Of a stretch of 64,000 bases of DNA, positions 35,401 through 42,780 are shown piece by piece (the first letter of the stretch is position 1; each line of letters begins with the position of its first letter). A program made the position numbers and the translations under genes. The stretch covers positions 6,200,001-6,264,000 of the forward strand of contig NZ_FPJG01000006.1 of the NCBI RefSeq assembly GCF_900119165.1, written 5' to 3'. Source of the DNA: Amycolatopsis australiensis (GTDB lineage Bacteria; Actinomycetota; Actinomycetes; Mycobacteriales; Pseudonocardiaceae). Below the pieces are notes generated by a model, which ran no database searches, was not told where the DNA came from, and saw only the letters and a list, made by a program, of their open reading frames with translations.

Positions 35401-36700
35401 TCTCGTCGTCACCGGTGCTCACCACGTCGTCGGCGAGCGCGGCGAACTCGCCGAGCCGGTCGCGGGCGCCGGGCCCGGCGATGACGACCCGCGCGCCGGC
35501 GCGCCGGGCCGCGTCCAGCACGGCCTCGGCGTGCGGGTCGAGCCCGTCCTCGTCGTGCAGGACGCAGGCGTGCAGCAGCACGGTGTCGACCGTGTTCAGG
35601 GCCTTGAGCCGGTCCGGGTCGCGGACGAGCACGCCTTCGCGGGCGAACGCGGTGCCCAGCGCGGTGTGGAAGGCGGTGTCGGCATACCGGGCGGGCATGG
35701 GGGACGTCGCGAGGAACGCTTCGGCGGCTTCGCGGGCGTTGCGGCGCACGAGCAGATCGGCGAGCGCGGCGAGCAAGCCGCCGCCGACCGCGTTGCGGGC
35801 GTAGTCCTCCATGGGGACGCGGACACGCCGCGGTGGCGGTGTCACGCCGAGGCTGGGCCGGTCCGGGGAGCAGAGCTCGTCGTGCACGGCGTCGAAGGCG
35901 GCGAGCCGCGCGACCGCTTCGGTGAGCTGGCCGGCGCGCAGGACCGCGTCCAGCGCCAGCTCGACCGGGTCCTGGCTCAGCCCGCGCACCGCCGCGGACA
36001 CGCCCGACCGCACGAGTTCGGCGGTGTACCAGCCGAACCGCTCGTCCAGCGCCGCCCGGACGGCCGGGTGCTCCCGTGCCGCGGACACCGCCGCGCGGAC
36101 GGCTTCGTGCACCCGGCCGCCGCGCACCGCGCGGCTGCCGACGGAGACGCCGAGCCCGGCGACGTCCATGGCCAGTGCCAGGGCGGCCGTCCGCACGCCG
36201 TAGGTGTCGCCGGGGTGTGCCGGGGCGCAGTCGCCGGGCTCGGCCGGGGTCAGTCCATGGTGTCCACTGTGGACTTCGATCCAGTCGACGATTTCGGCCG
36301 TGACGGCGTCTTCGGCGAGGTACGCGACGACGCTGCCGAGTCCGCCGTCCCAGTACGCCCCGGCGACGTCGGCGTGCGCGGCCACCTGCGCGGCGAAGGC
36401 GTGCCCGTCGGGACGGCCCGCGTCGCCGGCGGGCCGCAGCGGCACGTGCAGCCGCCGCCCGGCGCGCCAGACGGCGGTGCGCGAGCCGGCGGCGTTGCGC
36501 ACGACCCGCGCGGCCCGCACGGCGGTACGGCTGCTGGTGGTGGTCGCTTCCCCGGCGGCCCCGGCGGCGGCGGACGCCAGTTCACCGGCGAGCGGGGTGA
36601 GCGCGGCGACGGCTTTCCTGGCCTGCTGGGTCACGAGAACCGGCCCGGCGAGGGCCAGGGTCAGCGCGGCTTTGGGTACCGCGAGAAGAGCTCCGAGCAC
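32447..36700 (-). CDS. Large P-type cation ATPase (CtpI-like)
   Basis: A 1417-residue P-type ATPase, far longer than the usual 700-900. The C-terminal two-thirds contains the normal pump: LTGES actuator loop near 751, phosphorylation motif DKTGTLTEN with D at about 909, and GDGANDAAAIRAADVGIG near 1170. The N-terminal 600 residues contain degenerate heavy-metal-associated-like and HAD-like segments (for example YWDGGLGSVVAYLAED), as in mycobacterial CtpI. Transported ion unknown. I chose GTG 36700, which has GGAGG 5 nt upstream; no other gene start is plausible until 36841. One GTCCAC-N3-GGAC palindrome lies at 36262-36274. Confidence 0.88.
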   Translation of the reverse strand: MLGALLAVPKAALTLALAGPVLVTQQARKAVAALTPLAGELASAAAGAAGEATTTSSRTAVRAARVVRNAAGSRTAVWRAGRRLHVPLRPAGDAGRPDGHAFAAQVAAHADVAGAYWDGGLGSVVAYLAEDAVTAEIVDWIEVHSGHHGLTPAEPGDCAPAHPGDTYGVRTAALALAMDVAGLGVSVGSRAVRGGRVHEAVRAAVSAAREHPAVRAALDERFGWYTAELVRSGVSAAVRGLSQDPVELALDAVLRAGQLTEAVARLAAFDAVHDELCSPDRPSLGVTPPPRRVRVPMEDYARNAVGGGLLAALADLLVRRNAREAAEAFLATSPMPARYADTAFHTALGTAFAREGVLVRDPDRLKALNTVDTVLLHACVLHDEDGLDPHAEAVLDAARRAGARVVIAGPGARDRLGEFAALADDVVSTGDDETLAGLVTRLQDEDRVVLAVGRPSPGCLPGSDDVAGLLAADLCVALADRNAPVLWGADLIVRPGLIGVWRVLLAAAAARSTGTRATRVATAAGLIGGLLLMSGRRPGARRPLLPAMPRLDPVVLGGVTGLGLGWFAALRVAAARPPAGRARVAWHELTADEAVRRLEAAKADPTPWEQAARRVRAGAGTLARHPLAAPVRFGAGLAADVAGELNDPLTPVLALGAVASAVVGSPVDALLVAAAMGLNAVVGGAQQFRGRRALAKLRDGERQRARRAGGRVVDARELAPGDRIELRVGDVVPADARLLSGAGLEVDESALTGESLPVAKQLDPVPGAPIAERSCLVFAGTTVVSGECTAVVVAVGAETVAGRAVELATRTSAAVGIQARLQDLTRRALPLTMLGGALVTGLAAVRGRPMRRALAGGVAIAVAAVPEGLPLVATVAQRAAARRLSARGLLVRAPRALEALGRLDVVCFDKTGTLTENRLRVVTTTGPDGQAREPGPADPVLRAAARACPGSPEDPHVRAHATDRAVLDAAGPDAGWTETAGQPFEANRGYSAAVGHEPGGEPMLVVKGAPEIVLPACDGGDALAPAGESLARKGLRVLAVARRKAVGTDFAVNGDALADLEFLGFVGLADTLRATAEPLIGGLRAAGVAPVMLTGDHPDTARAIATSLGWPADAPVVTGDELAALDRAGRAELLSGAGVIARVAPEQKLQVVEALREAGRVTAMVGDGANDAAAIRAADVGIGVRARSSTAARTAADVALTGDDLTVLLEALAEGRALWRSVSDAVVILVGGNAGEIGFSVLGTLLSGDSPLGTRQLLLVNLLTDLFPAMAVAVTRPDDDGRGGLGEGLSRAITSRGVTTGVGAATAWLIGRYTPGTVRRTSTMALCGLVGTQLAQTLRGRLRSPLVVGTAVGSALALAAIVQTPGVSQFFGCTPLGPLAWAGVGAGVAVGAATSSLPIWGGTRQPGNERSQRADSR

Positions 36701-36815
36701 ACCAACCTCCGCCGGGCGACCGTTCCCCGGTGGCATTCCCGGGAACGCGGCGGTCAAACCCGGGCGCGGCCCGGCCACCCGTCCGTGCCGGCCGGTCGTC
36801 GCGTCCGGGCGGCCG

Positions 36816-37301
36816 TCAGCCCTCGGCGAACTCCGCGGCACGCTCGCGATGGCGGCCGTAAGGCGCGGCGTCGAGCAGCGTCACCCGGACCGTCCCGCCG
36901 CTGGGCACCCGGTACGACCTCCGCTCGCCACGGCGGGCCCCGCCGAGCGCCAGCCCCAGCGGCGAATGCGGCGAGTACACCTCCAGGTCGGCGCTCCCGG
37001 CGTCGTCGCCCAAGCCCAGCAGGAACGTCTCCGTCGTGCCGTCGTCGTCGTAGCGCACCGTCAGCACCATGCCCGGCTCGGCGATTCCGTCGTCCGGCGG
37101 GTCCTCGCCGACCACCGCGTGGTGCACCAGGTCCCGGAGGTGCCGGATGCGGGCCCGGCGGTGCCGGGCCTCGACGTACCGGTCCGGGTCCTCCGGGCCG
37201 CTGTCCGCGGCCTCCGCCCGGAGCAACCCGGCCAGTTCCGCCCGGAGCCGCTCGTGGGCTTCCGGGGTCAGCCAGGTCTGCGCGCTGCTCGAACCGGCCA
37301 T
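36816..37301 (-). CDS. GreA/GreB C-terminal domain protein
   Basis: A 161-residue protein. A short N-terminal helical segment (TPEAHERLRAELAGLLRAEA, then HRRARIRHLRDLVHHA) resembles a shortened Gre coiled coil. It is followed by a GreA_GreB-like C-domain (LEVYSPHSPLGLALGGARRGERRSYRVPSG). The acidic tip residues that drive transcript cleavage are not obvious, so it may bind RNA polymerase without Gre activity. GAGGAG precedes ATG 37301. It lies between the ATPase and dadA on the same strand. Confidence 0.8.
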   Translation of the reverse strand: MAGSSSAQTWLTPEAHERLRAELAGLLRAEAADSGPEDPDRYVEARHRRARIRHLRDLVHHAVVGEDPPDDGIAEPGMVLTVRYDDDGTTETFLLGLGDDAGSADLEVYSPHSPLGLALGGARRGERRSYRVPSGGTVRVTLLDAAPYGRHRERAAEFAEG

Positions 37302-37333
37302 GACGTCTACTCCTCGGTGCGCAGGAACAGGGC

Positions 37334-38587
37334 TCAGCGGGTGGGGGCGAAGACCCGCAACGCTTCCGGCTGCTTGCCCGTCGTGATCTGCTCCGCGAGC
37401 AGCCGTCCGGTGATCGGGCCGTGGGTCAGTCCCCACATGCCGTGGCCGCCCGCGACGTAGACGCCGGGTTCGGCCGCGGCGCCGATGAGCGGCCGTCCGT
37501 CGGCGCTCACCGGGCGCGGCCCGACCCATTCGCCGGTGCGGTCTTCCCAGCGGACGCCGGTGAGCAGCGGCCGGGCCGAGGCGATGATCGCCTCGACGCG
37601 GGCCGGGTCGGGCGGGGCGTCCGGGCCGCGGAACTCCATCGTCCCGCCGACCCGCAGGCCACCGTGGTACGGCGTGCACGCGACGCGGATGTCCGGCAGG
37701 TAGACCGGGCCCGGCACCGGCCGGTCGGTCGGCACGGTGAACGAGTACCCGCGGCCGGCCCGTACCGGGACGGTGACGCCCCACGTCCGGCCGAGCCGGT
37801 TCAGCCACGCGCCCGTCGCCAGGACCACGGCGTTCGCCGACACGGACTGGTCGGTGGCCGAGCGCACGGTGAACGCGTGCCGGTGCCGGTGCACCGACCG
37901 GACGTCGAAGCCGTGCCGGATGGTCGCGCCGCGGCGCACGACCGAGCGCGCCAGCGACTCGGTGAACCAGCCCGGGTCCGCGTACCGCTGGCCGTGCACC
38001 GCGACACCCGCGGTGATCCGGCCGCTCACCTGCGGCAGCAGCTGCCGGACGGCGGCGGGACCGAGGGTCGTGTACTCGACGTCCTGCCCGGCCGCGGCGA
38101 GCCGGTCCAGCTCGCGCCGGAGCACGCCCGCCCGCGCGGCGGTCTCGAACACCGCCGTGATCGGTGCCTCGATCGTGGGTGCGTCGACGCCGTTCGCGGT
38201 GAGCACGTCGAACGCCTCCCGGCACTCCTCGTTGAGCGGCATGTTCGCCCGCACCGCACGGTCCCAGGACCGGTGGGTGCAGTGCGCGGCGAACTTCGCC
38301 AGGAACGCCCACAGGCGGGGGTCGGGGGTCGCCGGAACGTGCAGCGGTGCCTGCCGGTCGAACAGCGCGCGCACGCCGTAGCGCAGGACGGCCGGTTCGT
38401 TGAGCGGGATCGCCAGCCCGGGCGAGATCCAGCCGGCGTTGCCCCACGACGCGCCGGCCGCGACCCGGGCGCGGTCGACGACCGTCACCGCGACGCCGCG
38501 TTCCTGCAGGAACCACGCGGTCGACAAACCGACGACGCCCGCACCCACCACGACGACCGAACGGGGGCTCTCGCCGATGGTGTCCAC
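37334..38587 (-). CDS. dadA: D-amino-acid dehydrogenase, FAD-dependent
   Basis: A 417-residue FAD oxidoreductase of the DAO/DadA family. The FAD loop GAGVVG is at 15-20, ASWGNAGWISPG near 44-55 is a DadA hallmark, and GHGMWGLTHGPITGRLLAEQI closes the C-terminus. It deaminates D-amino acids (typically D-Ala) to keto acids and passes electrons to the respiratory chain. GTG 38587 has GGAGG 5 nt upstream. Two TGTCGG/CCGACA-type palindromes lie in its promoter, matching one before the PucR gene. It likely belongs to a PucR-controlled amino acid catabolic unit. Confidence 0.9.
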   Translation of the reverse strand: MDTIGESPRSVVVVGAGVVGLSTAWFLQERGVAVTVVDRARVAAGASWGNAGWISPGLAIPLNEPAVLRYGVRALFDRQAPLHVPATPDPRLWAFLAKFAAHCTHRSWDRAVRANMPLNEECREAFDVLTANGVDAPTIEAPITAVFETAARAGVLRRELDRLAAAGQDVEYTTLGPAAVRQLLPQVSGRITAGVAVHGQRYADPGWFTESLARSVVRRGATIRHGFDVRSVHRHRHAFTVRSATDQSVSANAVVLATGAWLNRLGRTWGVTVPVRAGRGYSFTVPTDRPVPGPVYLPDIRVACTPYHGGLRVGGTMEFRGPDAPPDPARVEAIIASARPLLTGVRWEDRTGEWVGPRPVSADGRPLIGAAAEPGVYVAGGHGMWGLTHGPITGRLLAEQITTGKQPEALRVFAPTR

Positions 38588-38720
38588 GTCTGCCTCCACT
38601 CGCTCGTCACGGCCGGTGCCGTCAGGGCGGCTCGCGTTGGGAGGGGCCGGCCGCCCTGACGGCCGTTCCGGGCGGCGGTGCCCGGCAACCGCCACTGTGC
38701 AGCCGTGGCTCCCGCCGCCG

Positions 38721-38768
38721 GTTATCGGAAGCCGACAACCCCGGCGCCGGGTTTTGTCGGATCCGACA
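38721..38768. promoter_or_regulatory. Two palindromes upstream of dadA
   Basis: GTTATCGG and CCGACAAC (38721-38739, centre AAG, one mismatch) and the exact palindrome TGTCGGATCCGACA (38755-38768) lie 134-182 bp before dadA, next to the pucR stop. The same half-sites recur at 40325-40339. Confidence 0.65.
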
Positions 38769-38776
38769 GGACGGGT

Positions 38777-40300
38777 TCAGGAGCGGTCGAGCGCGGCCAG
38801 CTCGATGACCAGGGCGAGCCGCTTGCCGCCGTCACGCAGGTCGAGGGTGGTCAGCTCGGTCATCTTCCGCAGCCGGTAGCGCACGGTGTTCTCGTGGACG
38901 CCGAGCCGCTTCCCGGCCTCGGCCGGATCCCCCTGGGCGTGCAGCCATGCCCGGAGCGTGTCGACGTACCGGGTGCCGTGCCCGGTGTCGTGCCGGCGCA
39001 GTTCGGCCACCGGGCCGCGGGCCGGCGCCCGGCCCGACCGCGCCGCGGCGCGCAGGCGCTGCAGCAGGATGTCGTCCCACGACTCCTCGTACGCCGGCGG
39101 CAGCCGGTCGGCGTGCCGCGTTTCGTGCAGCGCCAGGCACTCGTCCGCCTCGCGCCGGGCCGCGGGCAGCTCCCCGGGCTCGGCCGGCGCGCTGATGCCC
39201 GCGCACAGGGTCACGCGGGGTTCGACCGCGGCGCGCAGCGAGCCGATCCAGCCTCGCGCGGCGTCGACGTCCTCCCCCGGCAGCACCGTGTACAGGCTGT
39301 CGGCCGCCAGCGCGCTGCGGCCCGGCCGGGACCAGCCGAAACCCGTCGTCGCCCGGTCGAAGGCCAGCAGCAGGGCCGCGTGCCGCTCCTGCCCGGTCAG
39401 GTCGGCGCGGACCGCGATCACCCGCACCGGCCCCGGCGGCAGCCCCAGCCTGCTCACCACGACCGCCGCGTCCGCCGTGCCCTCCAGCAGGCGCAGCACC
39501 AGGTCCGTCTCCACCTGCCGTTCCAGGTCCGCGCTGGCGCGGGAGCGCAGCAAGTGCAGGGCCGCCGTGCGGGCGCCGTCGGTCAGGGCCGTCCGCCGCG
39601 CCCCGTCCAGCGGCTCCGGGCAGGCGACCCACACCGAGCCGAGCAGCTCCCGGCCCGCACGCACGGCGACGACCATCCGCCCGTTCAGCCCGTGCCCGGG
39701 ATCCGCGGGGACGAACACCGGCTCGTCCGACGCGCCGAGGTGCGCCAGCACGCCCGCTCCGGCGAACAGCGCCATCAGCGACTCCGGCGCTTGGCGGCCG
39801 AGGATCGTCTCGGCCCGTGCGCGGTCGGCGTGCTGCTGCTGCCGGGAGTAGGCCAGCACCCGCGACAGGCGGTCCTCGATCGTCACCGCGCCGCCGACCG
39901 CCTCGGCGAGGCTGTCGGCCAGCGCGAACAGGTCCGTCGGACCGCGGCCGGACTCCGTCTCCCGGCCCTCCAGGACCAGGCCGTGGACGACCGCGGTCAC
40001 CGCGCTCCAGGACACCGCCGGATCGACGAGCACCACCGCGACGGGCCGCTCGGCGCCGTCGCCGGGGTCGTCCCGGCCGCGGACCAGGACGACCGCCGCC
40101 CGCGCGGCCACCGCCCACTCCACCGCCTGGCCGACCGAGCCCGCGCCGACGGCGAGGAGCACGTCACCGGCCACGGCCCGGCCGCCGATCTCCTCGGGCA
40201 GGACCACGCTGCCCAGTTCCGTGGACCGCGGGACCGGGCAGCGCGCCAGCCGCAGCCCGTACCCGCCGAGCACGTTGACCAGCCGGTCCAACCTGACCAT
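38777..40300 (-). CDS. PucR-family transcriptional regulator
   Basis: A 507-residue PucR-type regulator: an N-terminal purine-catabolism-like sensor (RLVNVLGGYGLRLARCP onward), a GGDEF-like/CdaR central domain and a C-terminal HTH (RLGVHENTVRYRLRKMTEL, about 466-484). ATG 40300 has GAGGAGC upstream. Such proteins activate catabolic genes in response to amino acids or purines. The stop is 189 bp before dadA on the same strand; the shared palindromes suggest it controls dadA and itself. Confidence 0.9.
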   Translation of the reverse strand: MVRLDRLVNVLGGYGLRLARCPVPRSTELGSVVLPEEIGGRAVAGDVLLAVGAGSVGQAVEWAVAARAAVVLVRGRDDPGDGAERPVAVVLVDPAVSWSAVTAVVHGLVLEGRETESGRGPTDLFALADSLAEAVGGAVTIEDRLSRVLAYSRQQQHADRARAETILGRQAPESLMALFAGAGVLAHLGASDEPVFVPADPGHGLNGRMVVAVRAGRELLGSVWVACPEPLDGARRTALTDGARTAALHLLRSRASADLERQVETDLVLRLLEGTADAAVVVSRLGLPPGPVRVIAVRADLTGQERHAALLLAFDRATTGFGWSRPGRSALAADSLYTVLPGEDVDAARGWIGSLRAAVEPRVTLCAGISAPAEPGELPAARREADECLALHETRHADRLPPAYEESWDDILLQRLRAAARSGRAPARGPVAELRRHDTGHGTRYVDTLRAWLHAQGDPAEAGKRLGVHENTVRYRLRKMTELTTLDLRDGGKRLALVIELAALDRS

Positions 40301-40324
40301 CTGCGCTCCTCGACCCGGCCGCGT

Positions 40325-40377
40325 TGTCGGAAACCGACACGATACCCGCGCGTGATTGTGCCGTTCCGACAATCACG
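40325..40377. promoter_or_regulatory. Operator pair upstream of pucR
   Basis: TGTCGG (40325-40330), AAA, CCGACA (40334-40339) is a perfect palindrome 25 bp before the PucR start and matches the sites before dadA. A second perfect inverted repeat, CGTGATTGT (40351-40359) and ACAATCACG (40369-40377), encloses GCCGTTCCG and includes another CCGACA half-site. Confidence 0.7.
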
Positions 40378-40432
40378 GCGCCGGGCCGCGGAGTCATCCT
40401 GGCAGCGGACCAGCATCGAACCGGGAGGGCGC

Positions 40433-40603
40433 ATGACCACCGAGGAGCCGGACGACGACCTGGCCTGGTTGCGCAAGGAGAACGCCCTGCTGCGCGTCGA
40501 ACGCGACATGCTGATGCGGGTCGCGGCCGGCTACGCCCGGGACGTGGCCCGGCTGCGCGGCCAGGAGCGCCCCGGCCCGTGCGCCGGCGACCCACCGCAC
40601 TGA
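40433..40603 (+). CDS. Small coiled-coil protein, IS3 OrfA-like
   Basis: A 56-residue protein with a strong ribosome site (GGGAGGG). Its central segment, LAWLRKENALLRVERDML then MRVAAGYARD, has the leucine-heptad look of the C-terminal zipper of IS3-family OrfA transposases, but there is no HTH and no OrfB. It may be a domesticated remnant or an unrelated small coiled-coil protein. It diverges from pucR and ends 17 bp before a strong terminator. Confidence 0.5.
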   Translation: MTTEEPDDDLAWLRKENALLRVERDMLMRVAAGYARDVARLRGQERPGPCAGDPPH

Positions 40604-40620
40604 GAGCCCTTCCCCCGAGT

Positions 40621-40658
40621 CCGTGTGAGCCGGCGCGCCCGACGCCCGGCTCACACGG
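40621..40658. terminator. Bidirectional terminator hairpin
   Basis: Perfect 13-bp arms CCGTGTGAGCCGG (40621-40633) and CCGGCTCACACGG (40646-40658), 12-nt loop, between two convergent stops. Confidence 0.8.
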
Positions 40659-40665
40659 GCGCCGG

Positions 40666-42054
40666 TCAGCGGCCGGCGCGGCGCACGGCCCGCCCGAGGT
40701 GCAGGTAGAGCGCGTGTCCGGTGCCGTCGTCGCCGAGGAAGGCGTGCGGCATGTGCATCCCCCGGTCGGCCTGCACCGGGATCAGCATGTCCTCGCGGTA
40801 CGCGACGAGCTCGGTCCGCTCGACCTGTCCGCCCAGCTCCACGAACTCCCCTTTCGGGACCTGCTCGAGCCAGATCCGCCCGTCCTCGTCCTGGCTGACC
40901 GTGAGGTCGAAGACCCGGGCCGAATAGGTGCCGAGGTAGCGTGCGGCGTCGATCCGCGGCGGGTTCGCCGGCGGCACCGGCAGCGCGGGCAGCGTCACGT
41001 CGGTGAGCGCGCCGAGGACGTGGCCGGCGACTTCGCGGTAGAGCGAGACGACGTCGCCGCCGTTGGTCAGCAGCGCCACCGCCACGCCCGCCTGGGGCAC
41101 GATCCGCAGGAACGCGTGCTGGCCGATGGTGCTGCCGTCGTGGCCGATGATCTGCCCCGCCGGCGTGTCGAACCGCTCGAAGCCCAGGCCCCACGACGTG
41201 CCCATCAGCCCGAGGTCGGGCAGGTCGACCTCGCGCGCGTGCATCCGGGCGGCGGTCCCGGGCGCCAGCACCGCGGTGCCGTCGGCGGACCGCCCGTCTT
41301 CGAGGTGCATGCGCGCGAACGTCACCAGGTCCCGCGGCCGCATCGCGAGCATCGACCCCGCCGGGGCGTTGGACCGGGCCATGGCCCACACCGGCGCGGG
41401 CACGACGCCGGCGTCCGGCCCGGCTTCGACGTGCCCCATCGCGGCGCGGAACATGATCGCCTCGTACGGGCCGGTGGCCACGTGCGTGAGCCCGAGCGGG
41501 CGCACGAGGTGCTCGCGCAGGCACGTGTCGTACGGCTGTCCCCGCAGCACCTCGACGAGCCGGCCGAGCACGCAGTACCCGGCGTTGTTGTAGGAGAACC
41601 GCTCGCCGGGCGGGAACAGCTGGGGCACGTCCCGCAGCAACCGGACGAACTTCTCCAGGCAGTCGTCGCCCACCCCGGTGTCGGTGAAGATGTCGCCTTC
41701 GAACCCGGCGGTGTGGTTCAGCAGCTGCCGCACGGTGATCGCTTCCGCGGCCGTCTTGTCGGCGACGCGGAACTCGGGCAGGTAGGTCCGGACGGGCCGG
41801 TCGAGGCCGATCCTGCCCTCGTCCACCAGCTGCATGACCAGCGTGCTGGTCCACAGCTTGGTGATGGACCCGATCTGGAAGAGCGAGTCCGCCGTCGCCG
41901 TCACGCCGGTGGCGGTGTTCAGCACGCCACTCGCGCCGTCGGCGATCCGGTCACCCTGGAGCACGGCCCACGCCGCACCGGGGACGGAGTGCTTGTCCAG
42001 CAACGAGGGCAGGTGCTCGGTGAGCCAGGCATCGATGTCCTGAAGGTCGGCCAT
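40666..42054 (-). CDS. Class-C beta-lactamase-like serine hydrolase
   Basis: A 462-residue penicillin-binding-fold hydrolase. Nucleophile motif S63-I-T-K66, Y155-N156-N157 and a HDGSTIG segment in place of KTG are visible. The last 110 residues form a lipocalin-like C-domain (YLGTYSARVFDLTVSQDEDG). No signal peptide is seen, so the enzyme is cytosolic: esterase or D-aminopeptidase activity is more likely than antibiotic resistance. ATG 42054 is immediately followed by the expected first helix. Confidence 0.87.
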   Translation of the reverse strand: MADLQDIDAWLTEHLPSLLDKHSVPGAAWAVLQGDRIADGASGVLNTATGVTATADSLFQIGSITKLWTSTLVMQLVDEGRIGLDRPVRTYLPEFRVADKTAAEAITVRQLLNHTAGFEGDIFTDTGVGDDCLEKFVRLLRDVPQLFPPGERFSYNNAGYCVLGRLVEVLRGQPYDTCLREHLVRPLGLTHVATGPYEAIMFRAAMGHVEAGPDAGVVPAPVWAMARSNAPAGSMLAMRPRDLVTFARMHLEDGRSADGTAVLAPGTAARMHAREVDLPDLGLMGTSWGLGFERFDTPAGQIIGHDGSTIGQHAFLRIVPQAGVAVALLTNGGDVVSLYREVAGHVLGALTDVTLPALPVPPANPPRIDAARYLGTYSARVFDLTVSQDEDGRIWLEQVPKGEFVELGGQVERTELVAYREDMLIPVQADRGMHMPHAFLGDDGTGHALYLHLGRAVRRAGR

Positions 42055-42141
42055 GCGTCACGATGCTAGGAACGCGGCGGCCGGGTGTGTTCGTCGACAG
42101 CGACGACTCCCCGGCGCGAAGTTGGTCCGCGGTGACGAGCT

Positions 42142-42690
42142 TCAGGCGACGAGCGACTCGGCGAGCCGCTTCGCCACGTGGAACGGCCGGGCGTCCTGGG
42201 CGACGACCGACTGGACGGCCGCTCCCTCCAGCAGGAGCATCAGCTCGTCGGCGCGGCCGGAACCCAGGCGTTCGAGCTGGGCCGCGAGGTAGCCGCGCAA
42301 CGCCGTCTTGTGGTGGCGGACCACTTCCCGGACCGGGTCGCCGGGATCGGGGAACTCCGAGGTCGCGTTGAGGAACGCGCAGCCGCGGAAGCCGTCGCGG
42401 GACAGCCAGGCCTCGTACGCGTCGAACACCGCCAGGACGCGCTCGCGCGGGTCGTCGTGCCCGGCCGTGATCGCGTCGATCTCCTCCTGCCAGCGCCGGT
42501 CGCGCTCACGCAGGTAGGCGACGACCAGGCGGCTCTTCGAGCCGAAGTTGCCGTACAGGGCCGCCTTCGTCACGCCGGCCTCGGCGGCGACCGTGTCGAC
42601 GCCCACCGCGTGGATGCCGTCGCGGTAGAACAACGCCGACGCCGCGTTGAGCACCTTCGCCGCCGCATCGCCCGGGCGGGTCTTCGCCAC
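42142..42690 (-). CDS. TetR-family regulator
   Basis: A 182-residue TetR protein: HTH in VDTVAAEAGVTKAALYGNFGSKSRLV (about 27-52) and a helical C-domain with CAFLNATSEFPDPGDPVREVV. GTG 42690 has GGAGG 4 nt upstream; the frame could open earlier at 42735 without a ribosome site. The palindrome ACCGATCGGT (42702-42711) sits just before the start. It diverges from an MFS gene, with ACAGAC-CT-GTCTGT in between. Confidence 0.9.
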   Translation of the reverse strand: MAKTRPGDAAAKVLNAASALFYRDGIHAVGVDTVAAEAGVTKAALYGNFGSKSRLVVAYLRERDRRWQEEIDAITAGHDDPRERVLAVFDAYEAWLSRDGFRGCAFLNATSEFPDPGDPVREVVRHHKTALRGYLAAQLERLGSGRADELMLLLEGAAVQSVVAQDARPFHVAKRLAESLVA

Positions 42691-42754
42691 GTCGCCTCCG
42701 TACCGATCGGTCTGAATGTCCAGCTGCGGTTCCACCGCTCTCGCTTGACATCAT

Positions 42755-42768
42755 ACAGACCTGTCTGT
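42755..42768. promoter_or_regulatory. TetR operator within MFS promoter
   Basis: ACAGAC (42755-42760), CT, GTCTGT (42763-42768) is a perfect palindrome directly after TTGACA (42745-42750), a good -35 match for the rightward MFS gene. A bound repressor would block the promoter. Confidence 0.7.
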
Positions 42769-42780
42769 TTGGTGGACGGC

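Noticed and set aside
33410..37303. A 1297-residue open frame antisense to the P-type ATPase.
   Set aside because: It mirrors the ATPase third-codon bias, lacks domains and a ribosome site, and is a normal artefact of high GC.
40666..42054. Beta-lactamase resistance gene.
   Set aside because: No signal peptide, and the lipocalin-like C-domain points to a general serine hydrolase.
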